DNA of 56,620 bases from Acidovorax sp. CCYZU-2555 (GTDB lineage Bacteria > Pseudomonadota > Gammaproteobacteria > Burkholderiales > Burkholderiaceae_C). Where the stretch lies: positions 1-56,620 of the forward strand of contig NZ_JAHCDD010000034.1 of assembly GCF_018413525.1 (NCBI RefSeq), written 5' to 3'. The notes beneath the pieces are model-generated. The model had not been told where the DNA came from. It did not search any database and worked only from the letters and a program-made list of their open reading frames with translations. The position numbers and the translations under genes are program-made. This document shows positions 1 to 7,308 of the stretch, piece after piece (position 1 is the first letter of the stretch; each line of letters begins with the position of its first letter).

Positions 1-812
1 CGCAGCGGCTTGAGCACCACGCCGTCCTGGCTGGGCCGGCGCGCGCCGAAGGCCTCGATCAGCGCCACGCCCACGCCCGCGCGCACCAGTCCCATGGCTT
101 CGGGCGTGGAGCGAATCTCCACATCGGCGCGCAAGGCCAGGCCCGAGGCCGCGAAGAAATCCGCGGCCAGATTGCCGAACGGCGTGTCGCCGCCATAGCT
201 GATGAACGTCTGGCCCACGAGATCGGCCGCGCCTATCGATTCGGCCTGGGCCAGCGGATGGCGCTCGGGCACGGCGCATTCGATGAAGCCATGGCCTATG
301 GCGCGCGCCACCACATTGGCGCTCGACGGCGCGGGCATGGACGAGATTGCCAGATCGGCCTGGCCCAGCAGCACATGGGGCAGCAAGGCGTCGAACGGCA
401 AGGGCCGGTATTTGATGCGCACTTCGGGAAAGCGCGCGCGAAAGCGGCGTATCGCGACCGGCATCAGCCATTCGGCATAGCTGGGGCTGGAGACCAGCGA
501 CAACTCGCCATGCGTGCCCACGGCCAGATCGCTGGCCAGCGCGTTGAAGCGGCGAACACCTTCGACAATGCTCTGCACTTCGGAAAACAGCCGCCGCGCT
601 TCGGGCGTGGGCTGCAGGCGCCCGCGCACGCGCTCGAACATCAGCATGCGCAGCCGGCTCTCGGCCGTGGCCAGCATGCGGCTCACGGCCGGCGGCGACA
701 CGCACAGCATGCGCGCCGCGCCGCTGAGCGTGCCGGCCATCATGATGGCGTGAAAGACTTCGATCTGCCGCAGGTTCAGCGGCACGGGATGGGGCAAGGC
801 GGTGGTGGTCAT
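1..812 (-). CDS. LysR-family transcriptional regulator (3' end beyond window)
   Basis: Reading the minus strand from the ATG at 812 gives an open frame of 270 codons that runs off the window start, so the C-terminus is missing. The protein opens with a LysR winged helix-turn-helix (residues about 14-72, with LNLRQIEVFHAIMMAGTLSG and SPPAVSRML), followed by the substrate-binding domain that begins near residue 100 (GELSLVSSPSYAEW). LysR proteins bind an inducer in this second domain and usually control a divergent or adjacent operon. It lies 92 bp downstream of the CoA transferase on the same strand, so it could be co-transcribed, but its target may lie outside the window. Family call is firm; ligand unknown. 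Confidence 0.9.
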   Translation of the reverse strand, partial: MTTTALPHPVPLNLRQIEVFHAIMMAGTLSGAARMLCVSPPAVSRMLATAESRLRMLMFERVRGRLQPTPEARRLFSEVQSIVEGVRRFNALASDLAVGTHGELSLVSSPSYAEWLMPVAIRRFRARFPEVRIKYRPLPFDALLPHVLLGQADLAISSMPAPSSANVVARAIGHGFIECAVPERHPLAQAESIGAADLVGQTFISYGGDTPFGNLAADFFAASGLALRADVEIRSTPEAMGLVRAGVGVALIEAFGARRPSQDGVVLKPL

Positions 813-904
813 TGCGCTCGCAAGGTGACAGAGGGACTGCCACCGTGCAAGCAATTACCACGCCAGATGCCCCATTTCAGGGCATGGACCCGGCGCCGCG
901 CGCG

Positions 905-2350
905 CTAAACCCAAGCTGGTGCGTCGGTTCCGGGCGGTACCGAAAGGCGCTCCCAGCCGGGCGCGCTGCGCGACAGCACGGCGCAATGGCGCACGGCGCG
1001 CAATGCGCCAAAGCCGCTGGCCGTGGTCTCGAGATAGGGCGTGATGTCGGGCTTGGGCTGGTCCCAGTCGCCGTGCGGCACCGCCACGGCGCCGAGTCCG
1101 CGCAACCAACGCGCCACGCCTGCAAGCGTCACGCGCACCTGCCAGCTGCCGCCTTCGCGCGCCTGGCGCAGCAGCGCGGCCTCTATGCCATAGGCGAGCA
1201 GATAGCCCGCGCTGTAGTCGAGGATCTGCATGGGCAGCGCGCGCGGCGCGGTCTGGCCGCGTGCCAGCGCTTCGTCGGCCTGCACGCCGGTCGCAGTCTG
1301 CACCAGCGAATCGAAACCGCGGCGCCCGGCCCAGGGGCCCTGCCAGCCATAGGCCGACAGCTCGGCGACGACCAGGCCCGGGCGCAGGCGCGCGAGTTCC
1401 TCGGCAGAAAACCCCTTGGCCGCGAGCGCGCCCGGCCGGTAGGCCTGCAAAAACACCTGCGACTGCGCCACGAGATCGCGCAGCGCCTGCTGGCCGCCGG
1501 CCGTGCGCAGATCGAGCTGCGCCGAGCGCTTGCCGCGGCTGGTGTCGGCAATGGCGTCGATGTTGGGCAGATGCGGGCCGTTGACCAGCATCACGTCCGC
1601 GCCATGCGCGGCCAGCGTGCGGCCCGCGACCGGCCCGGCGATGATGCGTGTGAGATCGAGCACACGCAGGCCGGCCAGCGGCTTGTCCTGTTCGGCCAGC
1701 GCGGGCCAGGGCAAGGGCGGCGCATCGCCGATTCGCTTAAGGGTCACCAGTTTCTGCTCGGCCAGCACGGCTTCATGGCCCAGCGCCTGCCATTGCGCGC
1801 TGCCGCGCACCGCCGCCACTGGCAGTCCCTTGGCCGCGGCCTGGGCTTCGAAGTCATCGGCACCCCACTGCCGCAAGGCCTGTTCCACGGCCGCGCGCTG
1901 CGTGTCGGCGCCCGTGGGCAGGCCCAGCAGCGCCAGCGCGCCATCGCGGTGGTGATCGAAATTCGCATGAATGCGCACCCAGCCCGGCGCGTCCGTCGCC
2001 GCGCCGCAGGCATAAAGCCCCGAGATCGGCGCCCAGGCATCGGGCTGCACGCCGTCAACCGTGAAATAGCCGCTGGTCTCGAACGCCGCGTGCTGGGCGT
2101 CGACGGTCACGCTCTGCGCCGGTCGGCCGGGCGCGCGCCAGCGCTCGATTTCGGTCGCGGCCAGCGCGGCCGCGCCAGCGCTGATCTGCGCCGCCGGCAC
2201 AACGTTGAAGCAGCTGGCGAAACCCCGGGCCGCACCGGGGAAGGCGATGCGCGCGAGAGCATCTTCGGCCAGGCCGTGTTCAGACCAGAGCGCGGCCAGC
2301 GCCGGGTGAATCGATTCGGGGATGGGCAGCATGGGATCTTTCAGAGTCAT
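905..2350 (-). CDS. CaiB/BaiF family (class III) CoA transferase
   Basis: This 481-residue protein belongs to the class III CoA transferases, cytoplasmic enzymes that move CoA between carboxylates through an aspartyl-CoA anhydride. The family core runs from about residue 220 (LAGLRVLDLTRIIAGPVAG), through a CoA-binding stretch with DTSRGKRSAQLDL, to ILDYSAGYLLAYGIEA, whose Asp is the expected catalytic residue. An extra 200-residue N-terminal part makes it longer than the usual 400-residue enzyme; this resembles forms carrying a degenerate second transferase half. The start was set at MTLKDPML because its ATG overlaps the stop of the upstream LysR gene (ATGA). That overlap indicates an operon and translational coupling. 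Substrate not predictable. Confidence 0.85.
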   Translation of the reverse strand: MTLKDPMLPIPESIHPALAALWSEHGLAEDALARIAFPGAARGFASCFNVVPAAQISAGAAALAATEIERWRAPGRPAQSVTVDAQHAAFETSGYFTVDGVQPDAWAPISGLYACGAATDAPGWVRIHANFDHHRDGALALLGLPTGADTQRAAVEQALRQWGADDFEAQAAAKGLPVAAVRGSAQWQALGHEAVLAEQKLVTLKRIGDAPPLPWPALAEQDKPLAGLRVLDLTRIIAGPVAGRTLAAHGADVMLVNGPHLPNIDAIADTSRGKRSAQLDLRTAGGQQALRDLVAQSQVFLQAYRPGALAAKGFSAEELARLRPGLVVAELSAYGWQGPWAGRRGFDSLVQTATGVQADEALARGQTAPRALPMQILDYSAGYLLAYGIEAALLRQAREGGSWQVRVTLAGVARWLRGLGAVAVPHGDWDQPKPDITPYLETTASGFGALRAVRHCAVLSRSAPGWERLSVPPGTDAPAWV

Positions 2351-3303
2351 GAACCAGGCGGCGCGGCGGGCGCATGACCCGCATCGCGCCACAGCTTGAG
2401 CATTTCGGTGAGCAGCTGGGGCCTGGCTTCGCGCTGGAACACCACGCCCAGCGGCGGCAAGGCGCACTGGAAACTGCCGGCCTGCAAGTCGAGCACCGCA
2501 AAGCGCGCGCCGCGGCCCTGGGGCTCGAGCCCGGCGACGATGCTGCGCGGCATCAAGGATACGGCCTGGGGCTGGCTCAGCAGGCCTTCAAGCACCGACA
2601 GCGACATGGTGGCCACGGGAAACCATTGCGCATCGGGCAGGCGGCTCAGGATGTCGCGCTCGAAGATATCGCGCACCGCGATGTTCGCCGAAGGCAGCAC
2701 CCAGCGCGCGCAGTTCAGTTCCGCGAGCTGGAGCTGCGGCTGGCCCACGAGCGGGTGGGCATGCGAGGCGACGACCACGGCCTCGTCTTCGAGCAGCGGC
2801 TCGAAAGCGAACGCTTCGGGCAGCAGCCCGGGCTGGCGGCAAAACAGCGCGTCCAGCCCGCCGCTGATCAGCTGCGGCAGCAGCCGCGTGGCCGAGCCTT
2901 CCTGCACATCGATGTGCACCAGCGGGTGCTCGCAATAAAAGCGCGTCAGCAGCTGCGCCAGGATGGCCTGGGCGGCCGCGGGAATGGTGCCCAGGCGCAG
3001 CGCGGCCGACGCGCCCATACGTATCGCGGCCAGCGTCTGCGCGACTTCCTCGAGTTCGTTCATCACGCCGCGCGCGGCGTCGGTCAGCGCCTGGCCGGCC
3101 AGCGTGGGCCGCATGCCGCGCGCATGGCGCTCGAACAGCCGCACGTCGAGCACGCGTTCGAGTTCGGCCAGCGCCTGCGTGGCCGCCGACTGGCTCATGT
3201 GCAGGTGCGCGGCCGCGCGCACGATGGAGCCGCACTGGGCCAGCGCCAGCAGCAGCTGCAACTGGCGCAGCCGGCCATGCGTGGCGAGCCGGGAAAACAG
3301 CAC
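2347..3303 (-). CDS. LysR-family transcriptional regulator
   Basis: The protein has 318 residues, normal for LysR. The N-terminal HTH (HGRLRQLQLLLALAQCGSIV, then SQSAATQALAELERV) is followed by an effector domain. A longer frame exists upstream, but the GTG at 3303 sits 5 nt after a GAAGG sequence and gives a standard N-terminus, so it was chosen. Its stop overlaps the CoA transferase start by 4 bp, and it is divergent from the Bug receptor gene at 3543. A LysR regulator placed like this normally controls the divergent genes and itself. A TATAGT -10-like hexamer at 3463-3468 lies in the shared 239-bp intergenic region. Confidence 0.9.
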   Translation of the reverse strand: MLFSRLATHGRLRQLQLLLALAQCGSIVRAAAHLHMSQSAATQALAELERVLDVRLFERHARGMRPTLAGQALTDAARGVMNELEEVAQTLAAIRMGASAALRLGTIPAAAQAILAQLLTRFYCEHPLVHIDVQEGSATRLLPQLISGGLDALFCRQPGLLPEAFAFEPLLEDEAVVVASHAHPLVGQPQLQLAELNCARWVLPSANIAVRDIFERDILSRLPDAQWFPVATMSLSVLEGLLSQPQAVSLMPRSIVAGLEPQGRGARFAVLDLQAGSFQCALPPLGVVFQREARPQLLTEMLKLWRDAGHAPAAPPGS

Positions 3304-3542
3304 TTTGCCTTCGGGGCAGTTCTCGGTGGGGAACACGGGGGAGGCGATCAGGAAGAGGAAGCGCCCATTTTGAGCCAAAGTCAGCGGCCGGCGCAATGCG
3401 AGCCATCGGCAATGCTTATGGCAGGCCCTTGATTCGGTGAGGCCGATGCAGCGCTTTTTTTCTATAGTGCCATGTCTTGCCTGCATGACCTCACTACTGG
3501 TTGTGCATGTTGCCGCGTTTCGCCCGTCCAAAGGAAAGTTCC

Positions 3543-4553
3543 ATGAGCGCCCTGTCCCGCCCCACCCCACGCCTGTCGCTGCAATGCCTGGGCGCGGTCA
3601 TCTTCACCACGCTGTGCGCCGCGCTGCCGCTGGGCGTGCAGGCGGCAGACAACTATCCGAGCAAGCCCATCAAGCTGATCGTGCCGTTCGCGGCCGGCGG
3701 CTCCACCGATATCGTCGCGCGCGTGCTGGCCGAAGGCATGCGCAGCACGCTGGGCCAGCCCGTGGTCGTCGACAACCGCGGCGGCGCGGGCGGGCTGATA
3801 GGCACGGAAGCCGTGGCCCAGGCGCCGGCCGATGGCTACACCGTGGGCATGGCCACCGTGAGCACCATGACCATCAACCCGCTGCTCTACACCCGCGCCC
3901 AGGGCCTGGGAGCGAAGCTGCTGCCCGTCGCCAATCTCGTGACCATGCCTTCGGTCTGGACCGCCCACCCCAACATGGGCGTCAACAACTTCGCCGACTT
4001 CCTCGCGAAGATCAAGGCCAAGCCCGGCGGTTTCAGCGCCGGCGTGCCCGGCGTGGGCACGCTGGGCCATCTGATGCTCGCGTCGTTCAACGACACCATG
4101 AAGACCGATATCCAGATCGTGCCCTACCGCGGCAACGGTCCGGCGCTCAACGACGCGCTCGCCGGCCAGGTGCAGGTGATGACCGATCAACTGCCTTCGG
4201 CCCTGCCGCAGATCAAGGGCGGCAAGCTGATTCCCGTCGCGCTGTCGGCCACGGCGCGCTCGCCCGATCTGCCCAATGTGCCCACGTTCAAGGAGCTGGG
4301 CTACGACGACCTCAACGCACTGGGCATCAGCTGGTTCGGCATCGTCGTGCCCAAGAACACGCCCGCTGCCACCGTGAAGAAGCTGCAGGACGCCGCCGTC
4401 AAGGCCGCCCACCTGCCCGAGGTGCAAAAGCGCCTGCAGGCGCTGGGCGCCCAGGCCACCGACATGGACCAGAGCAAGTTCCCCGCGCAGATCGCGGCCG
4501 ACATCCAGCGCAACAAGGCCCAACTCGACAAGGCCGGAATCCAGCCCGAATGA
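3543..4553 (+). CDS. Bug/TctC-family periplasmic solute receptor
   Basis: This 336-residue secreted binding protein has an N-terminal signal peptide ending near residue 35 (GVQAADNYPSKPIKLIVPFA). The canonical Bug motifs follow: PFAAGGSTDIVAR, then VVVDNRGGAGGLIGTE and APADGYT. Bug proteins bind small carboxylates in the periplasm; some feed TctAB permeases and many are orphans. No TctA or TctB is encoded here, so it is an orphan receptor. The ATG at 3543 follows AAGGAAAG at good spacing. It is divergent from the LysR gene and lies 26 bp upstream of an M20 hydrolase, which suggests its ligand could be an amide or N-acyl compound cleaved by that enzyme. The ligand link is inference. Confidence 0.9.
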   Translation: MSALSRPTPRLSLQCLGAVIFTTLCAALPLGVQAADNYPSKPIKLIVPFAAGGSTDIVARVLAEGMRSTLGQPVVVDNRGGAGGLIGTEAVAQAPADGYTVGMATVSTMTINPLLYTRAQGLGAKLLPVANLVTMPSVWTAHPNMGVNNFADFLAKIKAKPGGFSAGVPGVGTLGHLMLASFNDTMKTDIQIVPYRGNGPALNDALAGQVQVMTDQLPSALPQIKGGKLIPVALSATARSPDLPNVPTFKELGYDDLNALGISWFGIVVPKNTPAATVKKLQDAAVKAAHLPEVQKRLQALGAQATDMDQSKFPAQIAADIQRNKAQLDKAGIQPE

Positions 4554-4579
4554 CGGCGTAGCGCCAGGAGACCACGCAT

Positions 4580-6007
4580 ATGAACGCAATAAACGAACTG
4601 CAGGATTTCTTCACGCGCGAGACGCCGCGCATGACCGCGCTCGCCGACCAGATCTGGTCGCTGGCCGAACTGCGCTACGCCGAGATGTCGTCGGCGCAGC
4701 TGCACATCGACGCGCTGGCGAGCGCGGGCTTTCGCATCACGCGCAATGTCGCCGGCATTCCCACGGCCTTCATGGCCGAATGGGGCGACGACGGCCCGGC
4801 CGTTGCGTTCCTGGGCGAATACGACGCGCTGTCGGGCCTGAACCAGCAAAGCGGCGCGCTGGTCTGCACGCCGTCGGTCGACAGCCCGGGCCTCGCGGGC
4901 CACGGCTGCGGCCACCATCTGCTGGGCACTTCGGCGCACTTCGCGGCGATCGCGCTGCAGGCCCACCTGCAGGCCAGCGGCCGGAAGGCGCGCATTCGCT
5001 ACTACGGCTGCCCCGCCGAGGAAGGCGGCTCGGGCAAGACCTTCATGGCGCGCGCGGGCGTGTTCGATGATGTGGATGTCGCGCTCACCTGGCACCCCGC
5101 GAGCTTCACCGCGGTGTTCAGCCAGAACACGCTGGCCAACATCCAGGCCAAGTTCATCTTCCACGGCAAGGCCTCGCACGCCGCGCATTCGCCGCACCTG
5201 GGCCGCAGCGCGCTCGACGCCGTCGAGCTGATGAACGTGGGCGTCAACTACCTGCGCGAGCACATGCCTTCGGACGCGCGCGTGCACTACGCGGTCACCG
5301 ACTCGGGCGGACTGTCGCCCAACGTCGTGCAGGCGCGCGCCGAAGTGCTCTATCTGATTCGCGCGGGCCGCAACCACGAGGCCGCCGAACTCTACGAACG
5401 CGTGAAGAACGTCGCGCGCGGCGCGGCGCTGATGACCGACTGCCGGCTCGAGATCGTGTTCGACAAGGCCTGCTCCAACCTGCTGCAGAACACCACACTC
5501 AACCAGGTGATGTATGCGCAGATGCAGGCGCTGGGCCAGCTGCGCCTCGACGCGCGCCAGCAGAAGCTCGCCAGCGACTTCCAGGCCACGCTGGACCCCA
5601 ACGACCTCGACTCGGTCAGCCGCCCGCTGGCCGCGGTGCTGCGCGGCAAGGTGCCGGCCGTGTTCGAAGGCCTCGCGCCCTACGACCCCAAGGCGCAGGA
5701 AACCATGTTCGGCTCCACCGACGTCGCCGACGTCAGCTGGATCACGCCCACGGTGCAGGCCTGGGTCGCCTGCTATGCGTTCGGCACGCCGCTGCATTCG
5801 TGGCAAATGGTCTCGCAAGGCCAGTCGGGCCTGGCCCACGCCGGCATGGTGCACGCGGCCAAGGTGCTGACCGCGACGGCCGTGGAGCTGATCGCCAACC
5901 CGGCACTGATCGAAGCCGCGAAAGCCGAACTGCTGGAACGCCGCCAGGGCCAGCCCTATGCCTGCCCGATTCCGGCGGATGTGCCGCTGCCGTTCTTGCG
6001 CAAGTAA
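4580..6007 (+). CDS. M20-family amidohydrolase, AbgB-like
   Basis: This 475-residue metallohydrolase carries metal-site motifs at GHGCGHHLLG (Cys110, His112) and PAEEGGSGK (the catalytic and metal-binding Glu pair around 147-148). A dimerisation domain insert (about residues 190-310) contains HGKASHAAHSPHLGRSALDA. The closest named family I recognise is AbgB, subunit B of p-aminobenzoyl-glutamate hydrolase, but related proteins cleave other N-acyl amino acids. There is no signal peptide, so it acts in the cytoplasm. It follows the Bug receptor by 26 bp and probably shares its mRNA; the dispersed repeat begins 14 bp after its stop. Substrate is uncertain. Confidence 0.88.
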   Translation: MNAINELQDFFTRETPRMTALADQIWSLAELRYAEMSSAQLHIDALASAGFRITRNVAGIPTAFMAEWGDDGPAVAFLGEYDALSGLNQQSGALVCTPSVDSPGLAGHGCGHHLLGTSAHFAAIALQAHLQASGRKARIRYYGCPAEEGGSGKTFMARAGVFDDVDVALTWHPASFTAVFSQNTLANIQAKFIFHGKASHAAHSPHLGRSALDAVELMNVGVNYLREHMPSDARVHYAVTDSGGLSPNVVQARAEVLYLIRAGRNHEAAELYERVKNVARGAALMTDCRLEIVFDKACSNLLQNTTLNQVMYAQMQALGQLRLDARQQKLASDFQATLDPNDLDSVSRPLAAVLRGKVPAVFEGLAPYDPKAQETMFGSTDVADVSWITPTVQAWVACYAFGTPLHSWQMVSQGQSGLAHAGMVHAAKVLTATAVELIANPALIEAAKAELLERRQGQPYACPIPADVPLPFLRK

Positions 6008-6021
6008 GCTGCACTTCTCCG

Positions 6022-6294
6022 CCCCGTTCGCCCTGAGCGATGTAAGCGAGACGGGGTCTCGCAAGGCGTTCAAAAGAACAGCGGGCTTCAAAATCCCCGT
6101 TCGCCCTGAGCCTGCCTCGCCGGCCGCGTCGAAGGGTGAACGGCCTGTGCTCAAGTCATGAGGACGGGCCGTTCATGGTGCGACGCGCCCGGCTAGGGAG
6201 GCTCACCACGAACGGGTCACTGTTTTGCCACTGTTTGCCAAAATCGACCACCTTCTAAGTCATTGATTTATTTGACAAAAAAGCTGTTTCTTGA
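6022..6294 (+). repeat. Dispersed intergenic repeat, copy A
   Basis: This is a roughly 270-bp unit made of nested imperfect inverted repeats. Arms of the type CCGTTCGCCCT...AGGGTGAACGG recur, and a second module CCGTTCATGG...CCACGAACGG follows. It fills the gap between the M20 hydrolase and nasT. Nearly the same block, in the same order, occurs at 15074-15442, inverted at 25110-25369, and in part at 48128-48310. Such elements are typical of Comamonadaceae genomes. A TTGACA hexamer near its 3' end (6272-6277) is part of the repeat and lacks a convincing -10 partner. Confidence 0.8.
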
Positions 6295-6365
6295 GAGCTT
6301 GCCGAAGGATAGAAGGATGAACGCACAGCTTACAGATCCCCGCTGCCCCCCGTTTCGGCACAAAA

Positions 6366-6382
6366 TGGCATTTTTCTTGCTT
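6366..6382 (+). promoter_or_regulatory. Sigma-54 promoter of nasT
   Basis: TGGCATTTTTCTTGCTT keeps the invariant -24 GG and -12 GC at the required spacing, and TTGCTT is identical to that in the two other sigma-54 sites of this nitrate cluster. The predicted start (about 12 nt after the GC) is at or next to the nasT ATG at 6393, implying a transcript with almost no leader. Arms GGCACAA (6357-6363) and TTGTGCC (6381-6387) form an inverted repeat around the promoter. Confidence 0.6.
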
Positions 6383-6392
6383 GTGCCAAGCC

Positions 6393-7019
6393 ATGAGTCA
6401 TCCCCTGCGCATCGTGGTCATCGTCCCGGATCTGGCCTTGCTGGACGAACAGGAAGAGCATGTGCGCCTGCAGCTCGAGCGCTCGCGCTCGTTGCGCGTG
6501 GGCTTGCTCGAAGCGCAATATGATATCGTCGCCACGCTGCCGGCCGATGTGTTTCTGAGCGAGCGCATCGCCCAGCTGCGCCCCGATCTGATCATTGTCG
6601 ACGCCGAAAGCGAAGCGCGCGACGCGCTGGAACATGTGGTCATGGCCACGCGCGACGCGCGCCGGCCCATCGTGCTGTTCACCAACGACCCCGACACCAC
6701 GCATGTGTCCGACGCCGTGGCGGCCGGGGTCTGCGCCTATATCGTCGAAGGCCTGGCGCCGCAGCGCATACGCCCCATCCTGCAGGTGGCGATGGCGCGT
6801 TTCAAGCATGAGGAGTCGCTGCGCGCCGAACTCCAGGATGCGCGCGACGAGCTCAAGGACCGCAAGACCATAGACCGCGCCAAGGGCATCCTGATGCAGC
6901 GCCAGTCGCTGACCGAAAAGGAAGCCTACGACCGGCTGCGCAAGCTCGCGATGGACAAGGGCATCAAGATGGTGCAAATCGCCCAGCGCATGATCGACGC
7001 GGCCGAACTTCTGGGCTGA
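6393..7019 (+). CDS. nasT: ANTAR-domain antitermination regulator NasT
   Basis: This 208-residue protein has an N-terminal pseudo-receiver domain (residues 1-125; Asp70 in LIIVDAES, but a Glu where receivers carry the conserved Lys, YIVEG), a short coiled coil, and a C-terminal ANTAR domain (about 150-205: DRKTIDRAKGILMQRQSLTE, then EKEAYDRLRKLAMDKG). ANTAR domains bind paired hexaloop RNA hairpins and prevent premature termination. NasT does so for nitrate assimilation genes and is normally held back by the nitrate sensor NasS. Two operons in this window have matching leaders. No nasS gene lies beside it. The ATG at 6393 puts the first beta strand (LRIVVIV) at the usual place; no Shine-Dalgarno is seen. 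Confidence 0.88.
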   Translation: MSHPLRIVVIVPDLALLDEQEEHVRLQLERSRSLRVGLLEAQYDIVATLPADVFLSERIAQLRPDLIIVDAESEARDALEHVVMATRDARRPIVLFTNDPDTTHVSDAVAAGVCAYIVEGLAPQRIRPILQVAMARFKHEESLRAELQDARDELKDRKTIDRAKGILMQRQSLTEKEAYDRLRKLAMDKGIKMVQIAQRMIDAAELLG

Positions 7020-7102
7020 ACGCCCCGATTCAGCGCACGCGCACGGAAATGGCGCGCGATCGGGCGGCGCAAAACTGCCCCCCAGAGCCTGCGCGCAGCC
7101 GC

Positions 7103-7119
7103 TGCACAGGGAAAATGCA
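7103..7119. promoter_or_regulatory. Candidate NtrC-type enhancer site
   Basis: TGCACAGGGAAAATGCA is a 17-bp near-palindrome resembling the NtrC consensus (TGCAC-N7-GTGCA), with one half-site base differing. It lies about 45-50 bp upstream of the predicted nrtA transcription start, closer than most NtrC enhancers. A sigma-54 promoter needs an enhancer-binding activator, and NtrC is the usual one for nitrogen assimilation. No activator gene is present in the window. Confidence 0.4.
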
Positions 7120-7132
7120 GCAACAAGCAACC

Positions 7133-7149
7133 TGGCACCGAAGTTGCTT
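7133..7149 (+). promoter_or_regulatory. Sigma-54 promoter of nrtABC
   Basis: TGGCACCGAAGTTGCTT matches the sigma-54 consensus TGGCACG-N4-TTGCT at all but one position. The predicted start is near 7159, just before the first hairpin of the leader RNA. This agrees with nitrogen-limitation control of nitrate uptake. Confidence 0.75.
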
Positions 7150-7161
7150 AGCTAGAAGCGA

Positions 7162-7210
7162 GGTCAACGAAGACCCCACCGACAGGCACTCAACGACCGA
7201 TCTGCCTGTC
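7162..7210 (+). ncRNA. ANTAR-target leader hairpins of nrtABC mRNA
   Basis: Hairpin P1 is GGTC[AACGAA]GACC (7162-7175), a six-base loop with A at position 1 and G at position 4, as expected for ANTAR target RNAs. Hairpin P2 has an 8-bp perfect stem, GACAGGCA (7181-7188) with TGCCTGTC (7203-7210). Its apical part can close with TC/GA over a loop beginning AACGAC, again A at 1 and G at 4 but seven bases long. Both loops share the string CAACGA. They start right after the predicted transcription start and precede an intrinsic terminator, the layout of NasT-controlled antitermination. The P2 apical fold is less certain. Confidence 0.65.
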
Positions 7211-7217
7211 ACCGGAC

Positions 7218-7284
7218 AAAGGCGTCCCCATCACTGCACGACCAGCCCATGGCTTTCGCGCAGGATGCGGGCGCCTTTTTTTTT
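7218..7284 (+). terminator. Leader attenuator terminator upstream of nrtA
   Basis: A 10-bp stem (AAAGGCGtCCC at 7218-7228 with GGGCGCCTTT at 7269-7278, one bulged T) is followed by a run of nine T (7276-7284). The loop holds a small AGCC-CAT-GGCT hairpin. It lies inside the leader, 24 nt before the nrtA ATG, so it would stop transcription unless bypassed, presumably by NasT. The 5' arm lies in GACAAAGGCGTC, repeated in the nas operon leader. Confidence 0.75.
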
Positions 7285-7308
7285 CGCCACTTTTTGCCGA
7301 GACTGCAT

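Noticed and set aside
2351-2467. N-terminal extension of the CoA transferase to an upstream start
   Set aside because: The added residues are low-quality and lie inside the LysR gene; the ATG overlapping the LysR stop is the better start.
3462-6154. Long minus-strand frames opposite the Bug receptor and M20 genes
   Set aside because: They are antisense shadows with His/Arg/Gly-biased composition caused by high GC at third positions; the plus-strand genes have full family motifs.
6272-6300. Sigma-70 promoter from TTGACA upstream of nasT
   Set aside because: The hexamer belongs to the dispersed repeat (also in copy B, which precedes a convergent gene) and no -10 element follows at 16-18 bp.
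7144-7161. Hairpin TTGCTT[AGCTAG]AAGCGA as the first ANTAR hairpin of the nrtA leader
   Set aside because: It overlaps the -12 element of the sigma-54 promoter, so most of it would not be transcribed, and the loop lacks G at position 4.
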